Notes under the pieces: generated by a model
Told to the model about the DNA's origin: nothing
What the model saw: the letters and a program-made list of their open reading frames with translations, nothing else
Databases searched by the model: none
Made by a program: the position numbers and the translations under genes
Shown: positions 7,552-17,413 of the stretch, in pieces
Numbering within the stretch: the first letter of the stretch is position 1
How the letters are laid out: the number at the start of each line of letters is the position of its first letter
Assembly (NCBI GenBank): GCA_964470845.1
Contig: CAYYEL010000001.1
Coordinates: 23,998 to 87,997, forward strand
DNA from: HGM04593 sp964470845
GTDB lineage: Bacteria > Bacteroidota > Bacteroidia > Bacteroidales > Bacteroidaceae
DNA: 64,000 nt
Direction: 5' to 3'

Positions 7552-10500
7552 TTATTGTGCTTCGCGGCGCAAATCCTCGGCCAGACGTTTGTCGCGCTTG
7601 ACGCCCAAGCCCTTTTCGTAACAATCGGCCATATATAGTGTACCCTCTTTAATGCCTATCTGGTGAAGCTCTCTTGCCCACGTGTAAGCCTCTTTATATT
7701 GCTGCGCATTGTGGTGGTGATGCAGCATAAAGAGCATTGCTTCGGGGTGCTTTTGTAGTGCGGCTTTGTGCATACAATCGGCCGCTGTTCCTAAACTTTC
7801 GTCGTTGGCGATATTTTGCTTTAGCATATATTGGCCATAGTTGTATTGTGCTTCGGCACTGCCTGCAACTGCCGCCGAGCGGTAGAGTGTGTAGGCTTTT
7901 GCGGTGTCCTTTTCTACTATTGTGCCGTCGCGGTAGTGCTGTGCAAGCTGTATGAGCAGCTCTTTTTCGCTGCTGCTTTCGGCACGTTGCAACCACATAA
8001 GCGCTTGGGCGTTGTCCTTTATTGTGTTGTGATAAATAAGGGCAATTTCGTACATTGCAGGGCCGTCGCCATAGTCGGCTGCGATGGTTAGAAATTCCAT
8101 CGCTTTTTTTATGTTCTTCGCTACCCCGTGCCCGTGTATGTAGCATATTCCTATTTTGCGTATGGCGGGTGGATAGTTGTACTCTATAAGCTCGGTGTAT
8201 TGTCTTAGTGCTATGGCATATTTACCCTGTTGGTAGTATATGTCGGCTCGTTCGCACATCTGTTGTAGGGCTATTCTATCCTCGTCGCTGTAGCTGACAC
8301 TGTGTCCTGTGCTTTTGTTGTCGGGCGACCGTGAGGGCTGTTCTTGTGCCTCTGTGTTTTGTTCTGTCAGGCGGGTGGATATATTGTTGTCGTTGCTGTA
8401 AAATGTATTATTATCTACTCCATTTATGCTTACGCTTAATGCGTCGCAGTAGCTGCTGTTGTGTAGCTCGACCACTATCTTGCCGTTTTGCGCTTTTATA
8501 GTGGGTATCCACAGGAGTGTACGACGGTAGTCGTTGTTTTGCGCATCGGGCTTTATGCTGCTGTAGTCGGGTGAATAGAATTGCTTGCTCTTATTGTAGC
8601 CTTGAATAGATGTGTAGCGGGCGGCGCTCATATTGGAAAAGTCGGGGATTATGGGGCCGCTTGTGCTTTGTGTCTGTGGTATGAGGCAGGCTACATAGTT
8701 GGGGTTGAAAGGGGACGAACTTCCTGTGTTGTTGCTTATCTGACCTGCTTTCAGACGTTCGAGGAACACTTCGGGCATTGGGGCATTGTCTATTCCCTCA
8801 CGGGCTACAAGGTAGCTTTGCGAGAGGAATCCCAAATAGAATTTTGTGTATGGTTCTTTGTTGTTAAGGGTGGTTGATTTTCGTCCCCAAACGATGCTCG
8901 AATTTTCAAATTGTTTCCTTGTTCCCTCGTCGCTGCGTATTATTATCTCTTTGAAATTGACCATCTTTTCGGGGTCTTTCCCTTTGTAATATTCGGTGTC
9001 GGGGCGAGGAATTTTGTAAGGGTCGTACTCGCCTGATACTACCATCAGTTGTACCCAATAGGCCCAATTGTAGTTGTGGCGGTACATTGCGCTGCGCACA
9101 ACGTCGTCGGCGGTTAGTGTGCGGGTGTAGCTGGGAGCGGCTGTGCCTATATAGTTATCGGCAGCTTTTGTTCCTTTATAATGTATGCGTCCAAGGTATT
9201 TACTAAAGTCGGACTTACTTGGGAGGTTGTATATTCCCGAGGGGCGCAGGCTTGAATAAATATCTACCTCTTTGCTCTCAAGATGCTCTAAGGGGTCGAG
9301 GCCTAATGCTGCTGCCTCTTGCTCGTCCTCGGATAGCTCTTTTTGGTAGTCGGGTGTCTCAATATCGCTTATATTTGTTAGAAAGTCGTTGTGAATGGCA
9401 AGGTCGATGAGTGCGTCGTTGTCGGCTGCATCTTTTAGGAAGGTAACGTCCTGTGCATATTCCCATTCGTCTAAGTAGTCGAAGCGCATTTCGCTGTGTG
9501 GTGGACGGCTGTAACGCTCTTCGCGCTTGGCTGCGGTTATTTCGAGAGGCCCTAACATATACTCGAAGGGGTTTAATTTTATGAGACTGTCGGCTACGGG
9601 GTTTACTACTGATGTGCCTAAATTACGTTCCCAATAGTCGTAGAGACGGAATTTTGGTGAATAGTAACGGTCGAGCGAGAAACTGTACCACACGTTTTCG
9701 TTGAACTGATAGTTGTCGGTGGGGATTAGCTTGCCTGCTTTCTTTCCGTAGAAGTCGTCGAGCTGAATGACGAATGTTCCGGTAGAGTCGGTGCGGAACA
9801 CTCTTTCTTCGACGTTCTTGTCGTCGTATGAGAATTGCAGGCTTGTGAGATTGAATTTCTCGGGGGTGATTGTTGTCTTTTCGGGACGACCTATTTTGCG
9901 CTCTTGTTTGACATTCTTGTAGAGTGCTCCTTTGAGGGTGATTCCAAGCTCCACAGGTTGAAGCTCGCTCATATTTATGCTTGTGAGCTTGCTCCAATCG
10001 TAGGACGTCCAGCCGTGGGTCAGCATAATAAGGTCGAGCTGTTTGTGGCGCTCGTTATTTTCGGGCGAGAAATATTGCGAGGCGTTTGGTATGTAGCCTT
10101 TTAGCTCGGAGCCTAAAAGCAGGTAGGTGTACATATTGTAATCCCAAGAGGTCGATTGTGTGCCGGCTGCATCGGTAACTGCTATTGAGAATTGCGCTCC
10201 CGATTCTATGGGCTTGCCATCCTCGCGCTCGACGTCGAGGGTTATTTTTTCGTGTGCTTTAGGCTTTAGATTGTACATTTGGTATTTGTTTCCTTGTACC
10301 TTGAGCTTTATGGTTTGTCGGTCGCCATTTTGAATGTCGTTGTGTTGTACAAAGAATTGTCGTTCGGCAAGGGGAATATCCTCGTCGAAGATGACAGCGC
10401 GTGTAACTCCCTCTAAAAGGCCGCTTTTGGGCAGGGTGAATGTGTGTTCGCTTTGTTCGGCGGGGAGTCTTTTGTAGAAGCCCATTGCTCCACGATGAAG

Positions 10501-11400
10501 CAGAGTGAAGCCTAACTCGCGTTTCTTTGTGTTGTTGCTTATCTTTATGTTTACGTTTGTGCTGTCTTGAGTTATGCTTATGGTAACACCCTTAGGCTCT
10601 ATTTGGGGAAGGTCGAAACTGAAGGTTTTTTCTTTACCCTTCTTGTCGGTCGATTTTACTTGCGCTGTGTATTTACTCTTCTCTTTTGGAGTAAGATGGA
10701 AACTGCCTTTGCCGTTGTGTATGGGGATAGTTGTGAACACTGTTTTCCCATCTTCGAGGATGCTTACTGTGTCGCTGCCGAATGTGCCGTCTGCCCCTCG
10801 GAACTCGTAGGCTACGCGGGTAGAAAGACCGCTTACAAGATGTCCGCCCTCGGGGTAGAATGTGAGTGAGCATTCGGGAAGCTCCGAGCTTATCCACTCG
10901 CCACGATACATAAAGCCGCGCTTGCGGTCGAGCATATTCTTAAAATCCCAGTTGTTGGCATTTACTTTGTCGAAGATGGGAAATACACGGCTGAAGATTG
11001 CATCGCCACCGCGGTTGAGCATATAGCGGGTGTAGGCGCGTACCTCGTAGTAGCCCGAGAGGAGCAGGGGGTTAAGCTCGAATTCACCGTGGCAACTGCC
11101 GCTGTCGTCGAGTTTGTATTTTTTTGTTTCGACAATGTAGCCTTCGGGGGCGACAAGCTCTACATATAGAACTTTGCTAAGCGTGCTTGCTTTGTCGTTA
11201 TTGCCGCTTGTTACGTGTGCTTTGAACCACATTGTTTCGCCCAAATAGTAGGTACTGTTGTCAAAATGTAAATAGACATATTCGGGGACAAGGGTGCGTC
11301 CCATAACAAGGGCTTTCTTTGCTGTGTTGTCGATTCCCGATTGTGCCGCAACAGATAGTGTGCATAGTATGAAAATGTATATAAGCGCTCTTTTTTTCAT
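7552..11400 (-). CDS. Exported MG2-domain protein fused to C-terminal Sel1 repeats
   Basis: A 1282-residue protein with a Sec signal peptide ('IYIFILCTLSVAAQSG'). Residues about 35-330 carry the macroglobulin-like MG2 layout ('VYLHFDNSTYYLGETMWFKA', 'GYYEVRAYTRYMLN', 'SLTFYPEGGHLVSG') of large Bacteroidetes envelope proteins. The conserved closing block 'RTLLWIPTIKAQNGKIVVEL' is near residue 970. After a polar linker, residues about 1034-1282 form tandem Sel1-like (TPR-related) repeats, with repeated 'A..Y..G......A...L..AA..G...A' patterns. The MG2 family usually ends before this point. Location is probably periplasmic or surface; function unknown. Confidence 0.8.
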   Translation of the reverse strand: MKKRALIYIFILCTLSVAAQSGIDNTAKKALVMGRTLVPEYVYLHFDNSTYYLGETMWFKAHVTSGNNDKASTLSKVLYVELVAPEGYIVETKKYKLDDSGSCHGEFELNPLLLSGYYEVRAYTRYMLNRGGDAIFSRVFPIFDKVNANNWDFKNMLDRKRGFMYRGEWISSELPECSLTFYPEGGHLVSGLSTRVAYEFRGADGTFGSDTVSILEDGKTVFTTIPIHNGKGSFHLTPKEKSKYTAQVKSTDKKGKEKTFSFDLPQIEPKGVTISITQDSTNVNIKISNNTKKRELGFTLLHRGAMGFYKRLPAEQSEHTFTLPKSGLLEGVTRAVIFDEDIPLAERQFFVQHNDIQNGDRQTIKLKVQGNKYQMYNLKPKAHEKITLDVEREDGKPIESGAQFSIAVTDAAGTQSTSWDYNMYTYLLLGSELKGYIPNASQYFSPENNERHKQLDLIMLTHGWTSYDWSKLTSINMSELQPVELGITLKGALYKNVKQERKIGRPEKTTITPEKFNLTSLQFSYDDKNVEERVFRTDSTGTFVIQLDDFYGKKAGKLIPTDNYQFNENVWYSFSLDRYYSPKFRLYDYWERNLGTSVVNPVADSLIKLNPFEYMLGPLEITAAKREERYSRPPHSEMRFDYLDEWEYAQDVTFLKDAADNDALIDLAIHNDFLTNISDIETPDYQKELSEDEQEAAALGLDPLEHLESKEVDIYSSLRPSGIYNLPSKSDFSKYLGRIHYKGTKAADNYIGTAAPSYTRTLTADDVVRSAMYRHNYNWAYWVQLMVVSGEYDPYKIPRPDTEYYKGKDPEKMVNFKEIIIRSDEGTRKQFENSSIVWGRKSTTLNNKEPYTKFYLGFLSQSYLVAREGIDNAPMPEVFLERLKAGQISNNTGSSSPFNPNYVACLIPQTQSTSGPIIPDFSNMSAARYTSIQGYNKSKQFYSPDYSSIKPDAQNNDYRRTLLWIPTIKAQNGKIVVELHNSSYCDALSVSINGVDNNTFYSNDNNISTRLTEQNTEAQEQPSRSPDNKSTGHSVSYSDEDRIALQQMCERADIYYQQGKYAIALRQYTELIEYNYPPAIRKIGICYIHGHGVAKNIKKAMEFLTIAADYGDGPAMYEIALIYHNTIKDNAQALMWLQRAESSSEKELLIQLAQHYRDGTIVEKDTAKAYTLYRSAAVAGSAEAQYNYGQYMLKQNIANDESLGTAADCMHKAALQKHPEAMLFMLHHHHNAQQYKEAYTWARELHQIGIKEGTLYMADCYEKGLGVKRDKRLAEDLRREAQ

Positions 11401-11443
11401 ATTCTGTAACTATTTTGTGTGTACTTTTTGCTTGTTTGAGACA

Positions 11444-11451
11444 CAAAGGTA
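11444..11451 (-). promoter_or_regulatory. Candidate -7 element for the MG2-Sel1 gene
   Basis: Minus strand TACCTTTG matches TAnnTTTG, 43 bases upstream of the ATG at 11400. Confidence 0.45.
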
Positions 11452-11514
11452 GTTAATAGGGATTGTAAAAAAAAATTGTTAAGTACTTTTTTGGAAATTC
11501 TATATAAAAAGTTA

Positions 11515-11545
11515 CGTCCGTCTCTAAAATGTTAAGAGGCGGACG
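11515..11545 (-). terminator. Terminator of the RND efflux operon
   Basis: An 11-bp stem with one wobble pair and a 9-base loop. On the minus strand it is followed by a T-run (complement of 11502-11512). It lies 24 bases after the pump gene. Confidence 0.75.
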
Positions 11546-11568
11546 CTGTGTCTCGTTTTCCGGAGTAA

Positions 11569-14500
11569 CTACTGTTTTTTCTCTTTTCCTACGGGTGAGA
11601 TGCGCTCTTGCAGTGTCTGCATCCACTCGTACCAATTTGGGATATAAAGTGTGGCAATCACAGTGTTTACCAACATTCCGAATACAACCGCTGCGCCCAG
11701 CGAGAGACGTGCCGAGGCGCCCGCACCGCTTGCAAAGAGCAGCGGCATTACTCCCAGCACAAAGGCAAAAGAGGTCATAAGTATGGGGCGCAGACGCACG
11801 TGCCCTGCCTCGGCTGCACTGTGGCGTATGTCGTTGCCTGCCGCGCGGAAGTCGCGTGCAAATTCAACTATCAATATTCCATTCTTGGCACTCAGGGCAA
11901 TGAGCAGTATTATTCCAATTTGTGTGTATATACTCACCGGAATATCCATTATGGCGCATCCCACAATTGCTCCCAAAAGGGCTATAGGAACACCTGTAAC
12001 GGCTGCAATGGGGCTTGTCCAACTCTCATATTGCGCCGAAAGCACTAAATAGGCCACCAGCAGGGCGAGTGCGAGGATTATGCTTGTTGTTGCGCCTGCA
12101 CTTTGCTCTTGATAGGCTACTCCTGTCCATTCGTAACCAAATTCATTGCCTAAACTTTTGTCGAAGGCCTCGGAAATGCTCTGCATAAGCTGTCCTGTAC
12201 TGTAACCGCTTGCGGTGTTACAGGTAATTGCTGCGCTGTTATACATATTGTATCGTCCTTGTTGGTCGATGCCTAAAATCTCCTCTATCTCAATGAAACT
12301 GCTGAAGGGTACCATTTTACCATCGTTGTTTGCAAGGCTCAAGGCAAGCACGTCCTCAATCATCTTCTGACTGCGTTCGCCTGCTGACATTTTTACCTGC
12401 CAGATGCGTCCAAGCATGGTAAAGTCATTTACATATACCGAGCCCATATAGTAGCTAAGGGTCGATAATACAGCTCCAATGTCGAGCCCCATACTGATGG
12501 CCTTGTCGCGGTTGATGTTTAATCGGTACTGTGGTACGTTGGCCTCGTATGAACTTGTCATTGAGGCTATTGCAGGGTAGTTACGGCTCTCCTCGATAAT
12601 GGCCTCTATCGCTTTCTGAAGCTCGGTTGTTCCAAGTGCCTTTTGGTCTTCAATCTGCATTTGAAGACCGCCTACATTGCCTATTCCCGGAATTGCGGGT
12701 GGAACAATGGCGAAACATTGTGCCTCCTCTATTTGTACGTAGGCCTGACGATTGAATCGTTCGACAATGTCGGCGGCTTTTTGCCCCTTGCCTTTGCGCT
12801 CGCTCCAGTCGCGCAGCACCACAAAGATGGCTGCGGCATTACTCTGTTCGCCGTTGTTAAGAATACTGAATCCGCTGATGGCTATATTGGTTTTTACTTC
12901 CGGGTAACTGTCAAGAATTTTTTCTATTTTTGCGGTAGCTTCCTCGGTGCGGCTCAGTGAGGCGGCAGCAGGCAGTTGGACGGCGATTATTATATATCCG
13001 TCGTCCTCGTCGGGGATAAACGTCGAGGGCCATTTAATGAACATTACGAGGGCTGCGGCAGCCATAATCGCAAAGCTTGTCGCTGCAACGATGGGACGAC
13101 GCAATAACCACCCGACACTCTTGTCATAGGCACGTTGAATGGCATTGTAAAGAGTGTCGAATCTGCGCAGAATAATTCCGTTCCTTTTGTAGGCGTTTGT
13201 GGGACGCAAAAGAATAGCGCATAGTGCGGGGGTCAGTGTCAATGAGTTGAATCCGCTTAAAAGAGTGGATGCAGCAATTGTGAGGGCAAATTGTTTATAT
13301 AACTGCCCCGAGATTCCTCCAATCATTGTGGTGGGCAGAAAAACAGCCATCATCACAAGCACTACACCAATGATTGGCCCCGAAATTTCGCTCATTGCCT
13401 TGTCGGTTGCTTCGCGCGGAGCAAGCCTCTCGGTGTCAATTATTCGTGTTACGTTCTCCACTACAATAATAGCATCGTCCACTACAATAGCAACGGCAAG
13501 AATAAGCCCAAAGAGGGTAAGGGTGTTTATCGAGAAGCCTAAAAGCTCCATCACTGCCAGCGTGCCGATGAGCGACACAGGGATTGTGAGGCAGGGAATG
13601 AGTGTGGCACGCCAATTTTGCAGAAACAGGAAAATCACTAAAATTACAAGTACTGTGGTTTCTAAAAGCGTGTAAAGAACCTCTTCTATTGAGCTGCGTA
13701 CAACGTCGGTGGTGTCAAGGGCTATTTGATAATTGACATCGGGTGGAAAATTCTTGGATAGCTCCTCCATACGTTCGCGCACGGCTTTTGAGACAGCGAG
13801 CGAGCTGCTGCCCGGCAGTTGGTAAACGGCAAGGGCGGCAGTGGGCCTGCCTTTTAAACGCGACGAGGAATTGTACGTCTCGCTGCCAATCTCTATGCGG
13901 GCAACGTCGCCCAAACGCAGCATCTCGACACCGTCGTTGCGTATTACAATATTGGCAAATTCCTCGCTGCTGCGCAGTCGGCCTTGCACGTTCAATGTAT
14001 ATTGGAAGGCGTTGTCGGCATCCTTGTCAAACGTTTGTCCCACGTACCCTGCCGACACGGCAATATTCTGTCGGCTGATTGCTTGATACACTTCGGAGGG
14101 CGATACATTGCGTATGCGCATCGCCTCGGGGTCGAGCCACACGCGCATCGAATATTTTCCGGCTCCCATAATGTTCACTGCTCCCACTCCCGGGGTACGC
14201 GTGAGCCTATCGACAAGCTGCAATTGAGCATAGTTCGATAGGTAAAGCTGGTTGTATAGCGAGTCGCCTGTAAGGGTTATGAACAGTACGATGTTCGACG
14301 ACTGTTTCTGTACTGTAACTCCCTGCTGTGTAACCTCGCTCGGCAGGGAGTTTAGTGCAATGTTTACACGATTCTGAACAAGCACTGTGGCCATATCAAT
14401 ATCCGTGCCCACCTCAAATGTTACGGTCAGATTATATGTTCCGGCCGACGACGAGGTAGAGCTCATATATATCATATTATCCACTCCGTTAATCTGTTGC

Positions 14501-14703
14501 TCGATTGGAATACCCACGGTCTGAGCTATTGTCTCGGCATTTGCACCGGGATAAACAGCGGTTACTTGCACGGTGGGAGGGGTTATTGACGGGTATTGGT
14601 CGATGGGTAGCACGAATAGTGCCACGGCACCGGCAACAAGCAACAGCAGCGAGAGTACTGTTGCAAATATTGGGCGATAGATAAAGAATTTTGCAAAGTC
14701 CAT
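11569..14703 (-). CDS. RND multidrug efflux pump, inner membrane subunit (AcrB/MexB type)
   Basis: A 1044-residue HAE1-type proton-driven pump of normal length. It opens with the typical 'FIYRPIFATVLSLLLLVAGA' membrane helix, then 'LPIDQYPSITPPTV' and the first large periplasmic loop. The proton-relay pair is present in 'AVAIVVDDAIIVVENV'. The second half begins near residue 540 and repeats the topology, ending 'MLVNTVIATLYIPNWYEW'. It is the third gene of an operon after the outer membrane factor and adaptor. Substrates cannot be read from the sequence. Confidence 0.95.
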   Translation of the reverse strand: MDFAKFFIYRPIFATVLSLLLLVAGAVALFVLPIDQYPSITPPTVQVTAVYPGANAETIAQTVGIPIEQQINGVDNMIYMSSTSSSAGTYNLTVTFEVGTDIDMATVLVQNRVNIALNSLPSEVTQQGVTVQKQSSNIVLFITLTGDSLYNQLYLSNYAQLQLVDRLTRTPGVGAVNIMGAGKYSMRVWLDPEAMRIRNVSPSEVYQAISRQNIAVSAGYVGQTFDKDADNAFQYTLNVQGRLRSSEEFANIVIRNDGVEMLRLGDVARIEIGSETYNSSSRLKGRPTAALAVYQLPGSSSLAVSKAVRERMEELSKNFPPDVNYQIALDTTDVVRSSIEEVLYTLLETTVLVILVIFLFLQNWRATLIPCLTIPVSLIGTLAVMELLGFSINTLTLFGLILAVAIVVDDAIIVVENVTRIIDTERLAPREATDKAMSEISGPIIGVVLVMMAVFLPTTMIGGISGQLYKQFALTIAASTLLSGFNSLTLTPALCAILLRPTNAYKRNGIILRRFDTLYNAIQRAYDKSVGWLLRRPIVAATSFAIMAAAALVMFIKWPSTFIPDEDDGYIIIAVQLPAAASLSRTEEATAKIEKILDSYPEVKTNIAISGFSILNNGEQSNAAAIFVVLRDWSERKGKGQKAADIVERFNRQAYVQIEEAQCFAIVPPAIPGIGNVGGLQMQIEDQKALGTTELQKAIEAIIEESRNYPAIASMTSSYEANVPQYRLNINRDKAISMGLDIGAVLSTLSYYMGSVYVNDFTMLGRIWQVKMSAGERSQKMIEDVLALSLANNDGKMVPFSSFIEIEEILGIDQQGRYNMYNSAAITCNTASGYSTGQLMQSISEAFDKSLGNEFGYEWTGVAYQEQSAGATTSIILALALLVAYLVLSAQYESWTSPIAAVTGVPIALLGAIVGCAIMDIPVSIYTQIGIILLIALSAKNGILIVEFARDFRAAGNDIRHSAAEAGHVRLRPILMTSFAFVLGVMPLLFASGAGASARLSLGAAVVFGMLVNTVIATLYIPNWYEWMQTLQERISPVGKEKKQ

Positions 14704-14737
14704 AATGTCGAAAATTTATGCTTGGCGGGGCTGATTG

Positions 14738-15847
14738 TTAATTCTCGGGATTCTCTTCTACGGGGGTTATTCGCATTCCGCCTCGCACTTTTAAGAGTGC
14801 TTTGCTCACGTAACGCTCGTTGGGCGATAGGCCGTTACGCACAATGCGCATTGTGTCATCTACAATGTTGCCTGTCTCAATGTGTCGATACTCGACGGTG
14901 TTCGAGTCGCTTACTACATAAAGATAATTACCCAATTGGTCGGTGCCTATGGAGGCGTCGCGCACGAGTATTGCTGCGGGGAGTGTTTCGTAGGGTAGTA
15001 TTACGCTTATGTAGCTGCCGGGTTTTAGAAAATGGTCGTCGTTGGGAAGGGTGGCTCGCACGCGCAGCGTTCCTGTGCCGAGGTCAACATTTGGTGCGAG
15101 GTAGTCCATTCGGGCTTTGCGTGTAAAGTATTTGTCTTCGCCCAGTGAGAATGTTATTGTCTCCTCTTTGCCCACCTCGTCTATTCTTTGTTGTTGACGC
15201 AACCATTGATTGTCGGTTACGTCGAAATAGGCATACATTGTGTCGTCCTTGTACAGTGTGCCTAATTGTACGGGTGAGGCTGCGCCCGCAATGTAGCTGC
15301 CTATGGAGTAGTCGGATAGTGTCATAAGGCCATCGTGCGGTGCGCGTATGTGGCAATAGGCAAGGTTGGTCGAGGCGGTCGATAGGGCGGCTCGGGCGGT
15401 GCTTACTGCTGCTTTATTTGTGGCGACATTGGTCTGTGCCTGTATTACCTCGATGCGGCTCACAGCGTTGCTCTTCTCGGCTTGCAGCATTCTTTCGTAG
15501 TTGTTTATGGCATAGTCGAGGCTTGCTTCGGCTTTGCTCAGTGCGGCCTCGGCTTGTGTTACCTCATTTTGGTAGGTGGTCGGTTCAATCTCGAATAGAA
15601 TGTCGCCTTTTTTGACGCGTACGCCCGGACGATATTTTTTATCGAGCAGTGTACCGTTGACGCGTGCAACAATGGCGACTGTGGCCTCGGCCGAGAGGTA
15701 GCCGGGATATTCGCGCGTGAGGGTAACGCTGCGCATCTGTGGGCGCTCTACTGCAACGGGGAGCGGCGGGGTGGGGCTGCTGTTGCTTTTGTGATTGCAG
15801 GCCGATAGAAGTGCGCCTGCTATTGCTGTCAGTAATATTCGCTTCAT
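14738..15847 (-). CDS. RND efflux periplasmic adaptor (MexA/AcrA type)
   Basis: A 369-residue membrane fusion protein. The N terminus 'LLTAIAGALLSACNHKS' is a lipobox with Cys17, so it is a predicted lipoprotein. The lipoyl-like half-motifs 'GTLLDKKYRPGVRVKKGDILFEI' and 'AYCHIRAPHDGLMTLSDYSIGSYI' flank a coiled-coil hairpin (about 75-145), followed by beta-barrel and membrane-proximal domains. It bridges the pump encoded downstream (gap 34 bases) and the outer membrane factor encoded upstream. Confidence 0.94.
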   Translation of the reverse strand: MKRILLTAIAGALLSACNHKSNSSPTPPLPVAVERPQMRSVTLTREYPGYLSAEATVAIVARVNGTLLDKKYRPGVRVKKGDILFEIEPTTYQNEVTQAEAALSKAEASLDYAINNYERMLQAEKSNAVSRIEVIQAQTNVATNKAAVSTARAALSTASTNLAYCHIRAPHDGLMTLSDYSIGSYIAGAASPVQLGTLYKDDTMYAYFDVTDNQWLRQQQRIDEVGKEETITFSLGEDKYFTRKARMDYLAPNVDLGTGTLRVRATLPNDDHFLKPGSYISVILPYETLPAAILVRDASIGTDQLGNYLYVVSDSNTVEYRHIETGNIVDDTMRIVRNGLSPNERYVSKALLKVRGGMRITPVEENPEN

Positions 15848-15880
15848 ATTGACAATGTTTTTTATTGGTTGATGCTTTTT

Positions 15881-17272
15881 TTACTGCCATCCGCCGCCAA
15901 GCGCTTCGTATAGCTGTATGAGGGATTTGAGGGAGGTTGCGCGGGCTTGCACAAGGTAATTGCGATAGTTTAATAGAGTGCGCTGTGCGTCGAGCACATT
16001 CTGGAATTGTGTAAGTCCTTGTTTGTAAAGTTCGAGCGAGAGGCCGAGTGTCTCTTGGCATTGGTTGACTGTCTCGCGCAGTGCAACTATCTGTTTTATG
16101 GAGCTGCGGTATAGGGACATTGCATTCTCGACCTCTTGCATTGCTGTCAGAAGTGTTGTATTGAATTGTGCGATGCTTTGGTCGAGTTGCGCTTGTGCCT
16201 CGCGTGTGGCGTTACTGTTCTTGCCACCGTCGAATATATTCCACGACATTGCGGGGGCTATTTGCCACGTCAAACTGCGCTCGCGAGGGAGTTTCTTAAT
16301 TTCTGTCGATGAGAATCCTATGGAACCGTTCAGATAAAAGGTGGGCAGCCAATCGCGTTTGGATGCACCAAGGAGTTGTGCATAGGCGTCGGTGCGGCGT
16401 TCGGCTGCGCGAACGTCGGGACGGCGGCGCAGAAGCGCCGCCGGCAGCCCGACTGCTATCGGGTCTATCACGTGGGGCAGTGGCGCGGCATTGTGTGGCC
16501 ATCGTTCAAATTCTTGTGGGAAGCGTCCCAAAAGCACGGCGAGTGAATTGCGGTACTGTTGTACTGCTCCCTCGGTCGAGGGGATTGAGGCCAGTGTGCT
16601 ATAATAGACCGAGCGTGCCTGTGCAAGGTCGAGTTTCGAGGCAAGGCCGCTGTTGTATCGTGCCTCTACAAGTTCCATAATCTCGCGTTGCGAGGCTGCA
16701 CTCTGCTCAAGCACTGTTAGTTGCTCGATGCTTTGCAGGAGCGAGAAATATCCCGTTGCTACATTGGCATAGAGGGTGATGAGTACCCAGCGGTACTCCT
16801 CGCGACTAGCGTTGTAAAGCTCTTTTTGTGAACGTGAGCGTTTGTACAGCGTGCCGAATACATCTACCTGCCAGCTAACATTGGCAGCAGCGTCGAAATA
16901 TCCATCATAGACACTGCTGTTGCCGGTTGCTTTTATATTACCGCTTGTGCGGCTGCGTTGCCACCCTGCGTCGAGGTCGATGGATGGAAGCATAAGCGAT
17001 TGTGCCTGACGCCATTGTGCTTTTGCAATACGGATGTTGTCTAATGCTTCGGCGAGCGAAAAATTGTGGCGCGAGGCTTCGGCGATGAGAGAATCTAATT
17101 GTGTATCGCCGAAAATATGCCACCAAGCATCGTCGGGTGGGGCTGTGGGTTCAAAATTTTCATCGACAGTCCACCGGGTGGGCATTGTCTCGACTAAATC
17201 GGATTGCTGTGCCGCCGCCGGAATAAAAGTAAACAGCGTGGCCGATAGTAGTGTAAAGGTTCTCTTTCCCAT
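15881..17272 (-). CDS. Outer membrane efflux factor (OprM/NodT family)
   Basis: A 463-residue TolC-like channel with a cleavable signal peptide ('LLSATLFTFIPAAAQ') but, unlike many OprM relatives, no lipobox cysteine. It has two outer-membrane-factor repeats with long helices. 'RRRPDVRAAERR' and 'APAMSWNIFDGGKN' are hallmark segments of the NodT/OprM group. It is the first gene of the efflux operon, an order in which the channel is made before the adaptor and pump. No local regulator gene is present. Confidence 0.94.
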   Translation of the reverse strand: MGKRTFTLLSATLFTFIPAAAQQSDLVETMPTRWTVDENFEPTAPPDDAWWHIFGDTQLDSLIAEASRHNFSLAEALDNIRIAKAQWRQAQSLMLPSIDLDAGWQRSRTSGNIKATGNSSVYDGYFDAAANVSWQVDVFGTLYKRSRSQKELYNASREEYRWVLITLYANVATGYFSLLQSIEQLTVLEQSAASQREIMELVEARYNSGLASKLDLAQARSVYYSTLASIPSTEGAVQQYRNSLAVLLGRFPQEFERWPHNAAPLPHVIDPIAVGLPAALLRRRPDVRAAERRTDAYAQLLGASKRDWLPTFYLNGSIGFSSTEIKKLPRERSLTWQIAPAMSWNIFDGGKNSNATREAQAQLDQSIAQFNTTLLTAMQEVENAMSLYRSSIKQIVALRETVNQCQETLGLSLELYKQGLTQFQNVLDAQRTLLNYRNYLVQARATSLKSLIQLYEALGGGWQ

Positions 17273-17364
17273 TATTTTAGATTATAATGGAATATTAACA
17301 AGCGAGCCGGTGAATATGTTCTTTTATTTTCCTTTAATGACGATAATTGTTCGTTCGAGTAGCC

Positions 17365-17393
17365 TTGTAAACGAGTTTTTTTATGTATGTTTG
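17365..17393 (+). promoter_or_regulatory. Promoter of the 124-residue unknown gene
   Basis: TTG at 17365-17367 and TATGTTTG at 17386-17393 with an 18-base spacer. The -7 element covers an upstream in-frame ATG (17387), so translation must start further down, at 17414. Confidence 0.5.
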
Positions 17394-17413
17394 CAGACAA
17401 AGAGAAAATATAT

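Noticed and set aside
17387..17413. A nine-codon longer start for the 124-residue unknown gene
   Set aside because: The earlier ATG lies within the -7 promoter element TATGTTTG, so it would not be in the transcript.
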